The notes under the pieces: generated by a model | The model's database searches: none | What the model was told of the DNA's origin: nothing | What the model saw: only the letters and a program-made list of their open reading frames with translations | Program-made: the position numbers and the translations under genes | DNA from: Nitrospinota bacterium | Lineage (GTDB): Bacteria; Nitrospinota_A; JADGAW01 | Reading direction: 5' to 3' | Length of the DNA stretch: 42,992 nt | Assembly (NCBI GenBank): GCA_015231815.1 | Contig: JADGAW010000002.1 | Coordinates: forward strand, 1-42,992 | Part shown: positions 41,289 through 42,992 of the stretch, piece by piece | Layout: each line of letters starts with the position of its first letter | Position numbering within the stretch: the stretch's first letter is position 1

Positions 41289-42890
41289 TTGAGACCTATA
41301 ATCCTTTATGTAATTGCTCTTGCCGGAGGTATTTTACAGGCACTTGCTTTTCCATTTACCAATATAGCTTCTTTTTCCTTTATTGCATTGATTTTTTTGT
41401 TCATTGTAACAAATACCAATGGTAGGTTAAAGCAGCATTTTTTCTATGGTTTTGCCTGGGGCTTTTCCTTCTTTTCTGTTCTTATTTACTGGATAATTGA
41501 AACTGTACACATCTTTGGAAAGCTTCCTTTACTTATTTCCCTTGGTGCCTATCTGCTTTTGGTTGTGTATCTATCACTCTATCCTGCAATATTTGCTCTC
41601 TTTATCGCCTGGTTATTTAAAAAACTTGACGTAAATATTTTTTATAACCGTTTGTTACTTTACCTTTCCCTTCCCTCCGCATGGATTATTCTTGAACAGG
41701 TTCGGGGTAATTTTATGAGCGGTTTCCCCTGGGGGGTGTTGGGGTATTCATTAGTGAGCTGGCAAGAGATGGTACAGATGGCAGAATTTACTTCTGTATA
41801 TGGTGTTTCATTTTTTATTGTTCTGATAAATGTTCTTATATTTTTTCTTATTGGATCGGAAATTAAATATAGTGGTTTTAAACAATTTACCCTTGGAAAA
41901 AAGGAAAAATTCGCCATTTTGTGTTTGCTTTTCATTCTCATTGGAGGAAATTATTTTATGGGAAGCCAGTTGATAAAAAAATATGAAGCTCAAATAAACA
42001 ATGAAAGCTTAAAGGTTGGATTGTTACAGGGTAATATTTCACAGGAAATAAAATGGAACGAAAATTTTCGTGATGAAACTATCCTGAAATATTTTAAGTT
42101 GCAGAAGGAAGCAATACGTTCAGGGGCAAAACTTATTATTTGGCCGGAGACTTCTTTTCCTCTTTATCTTTTGAGAGAGGATTTTTTTCTTACCATTTTT
42201 ACGAATCAGTCGTTGAGTAACAATGTCTATATTATTGCCGGAACACCTGATTATATTTTGGAAGGTCAGGGCAATAGCTATAGTATTACTAATACGGCAC
42301 TGTTTTTTCGCCCTGATAATCTTGATCAAAAAAAATTACCGGAGAGGTACGATAAAATTCATCTTGTGCCTTTCGGAGAATATGTCCCCTTAAAAAAATG
42401 GTTGCCGTTTATTGATAAATTAGTTGAAGAAGTTGGAAATTTCAGGTCTGGAGAAGGAGCCCAGCTCTTCAGTAATGGAGCTTTTTCCCTCTCACCGTTT
42501 ATTTGTTTTGAAATTATTTTTCCTGAAGAAGTAAGAAACAGTATTAACCAAGGGGCTAATCTTATTGTTCACATAACCAATGATGCCTGGTTTGGTAAGA
42601 CAGCGGCTCCAAGGCAGCATGTGGAGATTGTTCAAATGAGGAGTATTGAAAACAGGGTTGCATCTGTTACTGCGGCAAATACCGGTATAAGCAATATTAT
42701 TTCAAATACAGGGAAGGTTATTAAAGAAACGAAACTCATGGAGGAAACCGTTTTGGTTGGAGATGTTTTTCTTTCTACAGGAGAACGAACCTTCTATGGC
42801 AAAAACGGACTTTGGCTTCTTTACCTGAGCTATGGTATTATTCTCCTAACAATAATTATTGTTGCAAAGAGAAAAGATTTTCATACATGA
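41289..42890 (+). CDS. lnt: Apolipoprotein N-acyltransferase
   Basis: An inner-membrane enzyme that adds the third acyl chain to lipoproteins. From TTG 41289 it is 533 residues; TTG 41271 would give 539. Seven or so N-terminal membrane segments precede a nitrilase-type domain. The catalytic triad is visible: Glu in IIWPETSFP (about residue 287), Lys in RYDKIHLVPFGEYVP and Cys in FICFEIIFPE. WFGKTAAPRQHVEIVQMRSIE is the normal end of the catalytic domain, cited here as two positions near residue 440-455. The window's three lipoproteins would be its substrates. Confidence 0.93.
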   Translation: MRPIILYVIALAGGILQALAFPFTNIASFSFIALIFLFIVTNTNGRLKQHFFYGFAWGFSFFSVLIYWIIETVHIFGKLPLLISLGAYLLLVVYLSLYPAIFALFIAWLFKKLDVNIFYNRLLLYLSLPSAWIILEQVRGNFMSGFPWGVLGYSLVSWQEMVQMAEFTSVYGVSFFIVLINVLIFFLIGSEIKYSGFKQFTLGKKEKFAILCLLFILIGGNYFMGSQLIKKYEAQINNESLKVGLLQGNISQEIKWNENFRDETILKYFKLQKEAIRSGAKLIIWPETSFPLYLLREDFFLTIFTNQSLSNNVYIIAGTPDYILEGQGNSYSITNTALFFRPDNLDQKKLPERYDKIHLVPFGEYVPLKKWLPFIDKLVEEVGNFRSGEGAQLFSNGAFSLSPFICFEIIFPEEVRNSINQGANLIVHITNDAWFGKTAAPRQHVEIVQMRSIENRVASVTAANTGISNIISNTGKVIKETKLMEETVLVGDVFLSTGERTFYGKNGLWLLYLSYGIILLTIIIVAKRKDFHT

Positions 42891-42992
42891 ATTCTGAAGT
42901 ATTTTTTCACCTGTTTTTTCACTATTGCCCTTAATGCTTTTTATGCAATACCGTTATAAAAAGAATTCAATGGTACAACGTTTCAATTCAGT
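42891..42992. other. Window-edge stretch after lnt
   Basis: No complete gene. A frame from ATG 42934 is open to the edge for 19 codons but has no ribosome site or recognisable motif. No terminator is seen. Confidence 0.4.

Noticed and set aside
1..42992. CRISPR array, tRNA or rRNA genes
   Set aside because: No regularly spaced direct repeats, cloverleaf sequences with conserved T-loop bases or rRNA segments were seen on reading; a covariance-model scan would be decisive.
42891..42992. prfB-type programmed frameshift start after lnt
   Set aside because: The short open frames lack the release-factor 2 leader pattern and in-frame TGA context.

Overview
The window reads as chromosomal DNA of an AT-rich, Gram-negative (diderm) bacterium. 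Evidence for two membranes: apolipoprotein N-acyltransferase (lnt), three outer-membrane-type lipoproteins, an O-antigen/polysaccharide locus and a Tat-type signal peptide. A sigma-54 activator, FlgO-like lipoproteins, CheR and an E-type succinate dehydrogenase fit a Desulfobacterota/'deltaproteobacterial-grade' or SAR324/Nitrospinota-like lineage. That placement is inference; the window has no rRNA or tRNA gene to test it.

Layout. 1-2002 (minus): 5'-side part of citrate synthase and ribD. 2054-11402: a surface-glycan locus with two GT4 glycosyltransferases, two SAM methyltransferases, a radical SAM/SPASM protein, a hexapeptide acyltransferase, a Wzx-like flippase and two large polytopic membrane proteins that converge. 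11575-12884: tsaE and dapF. 12885-15467: an accessory patch with about 700 nt of hairpin-rich non-coding DNA, an MNT nucleotidyltransferase, its HEPN partner (frameshifted), a membrane protein and decayed DNA. 15468-18902 (minus): receiver-HATPase regulator, thiL, thpR and a Tat-exported M15 peptidase. 19010-20580: second accessory patch with a zinc-ribbon membrane protein overlapping a HEPN-MNT pair, then an orphan HicB-like regulator whose base composition differs from its surroundings. 20717-24265 (minus): sdhA-sdhB-sdhE. 24491-32567 (plus): ctpA, fmdB-like, sigma-54 response regulator, lon, rsfS, cheR, rodA. 32599-34798 (minus): rpmF-plsX-fabH. 34897-35607 (minus): zinc-ribbon coiled-coil protein. 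35697-40036 (plus): deoxynucleoside kinase, two paralogous FlgO-like lipoproteins, a third lipoprotein, a ketoacyl synthase and an acyl carrier protein, most of them overlapping. Then dnaJ (minus) and lnt (plus).

How the genes work together. Most of the window is housekeeping: TCA cycle, riboflavin, thiamine, lysine/peptidoglycan precursor, fatty acid and phospholipid start-up, proteolysis and cell shape. The parts most likely to hold something undescribed are: (1) the membrane zinc-ribbon/HEPN/MNT cassette at 19010-19901, with a second, reversed-order and broken MNT-HEPN pair 5 kb away; (2) the lipoprotein trio coupled to a private KAS/ACP pair at 36404-40036; (3) the radical-SAM step inside the glycan locus; (4) the hairpin-rich block at 13141-13407, which has inverted terminal repeats. 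None of these is proven novel from sequence alone.
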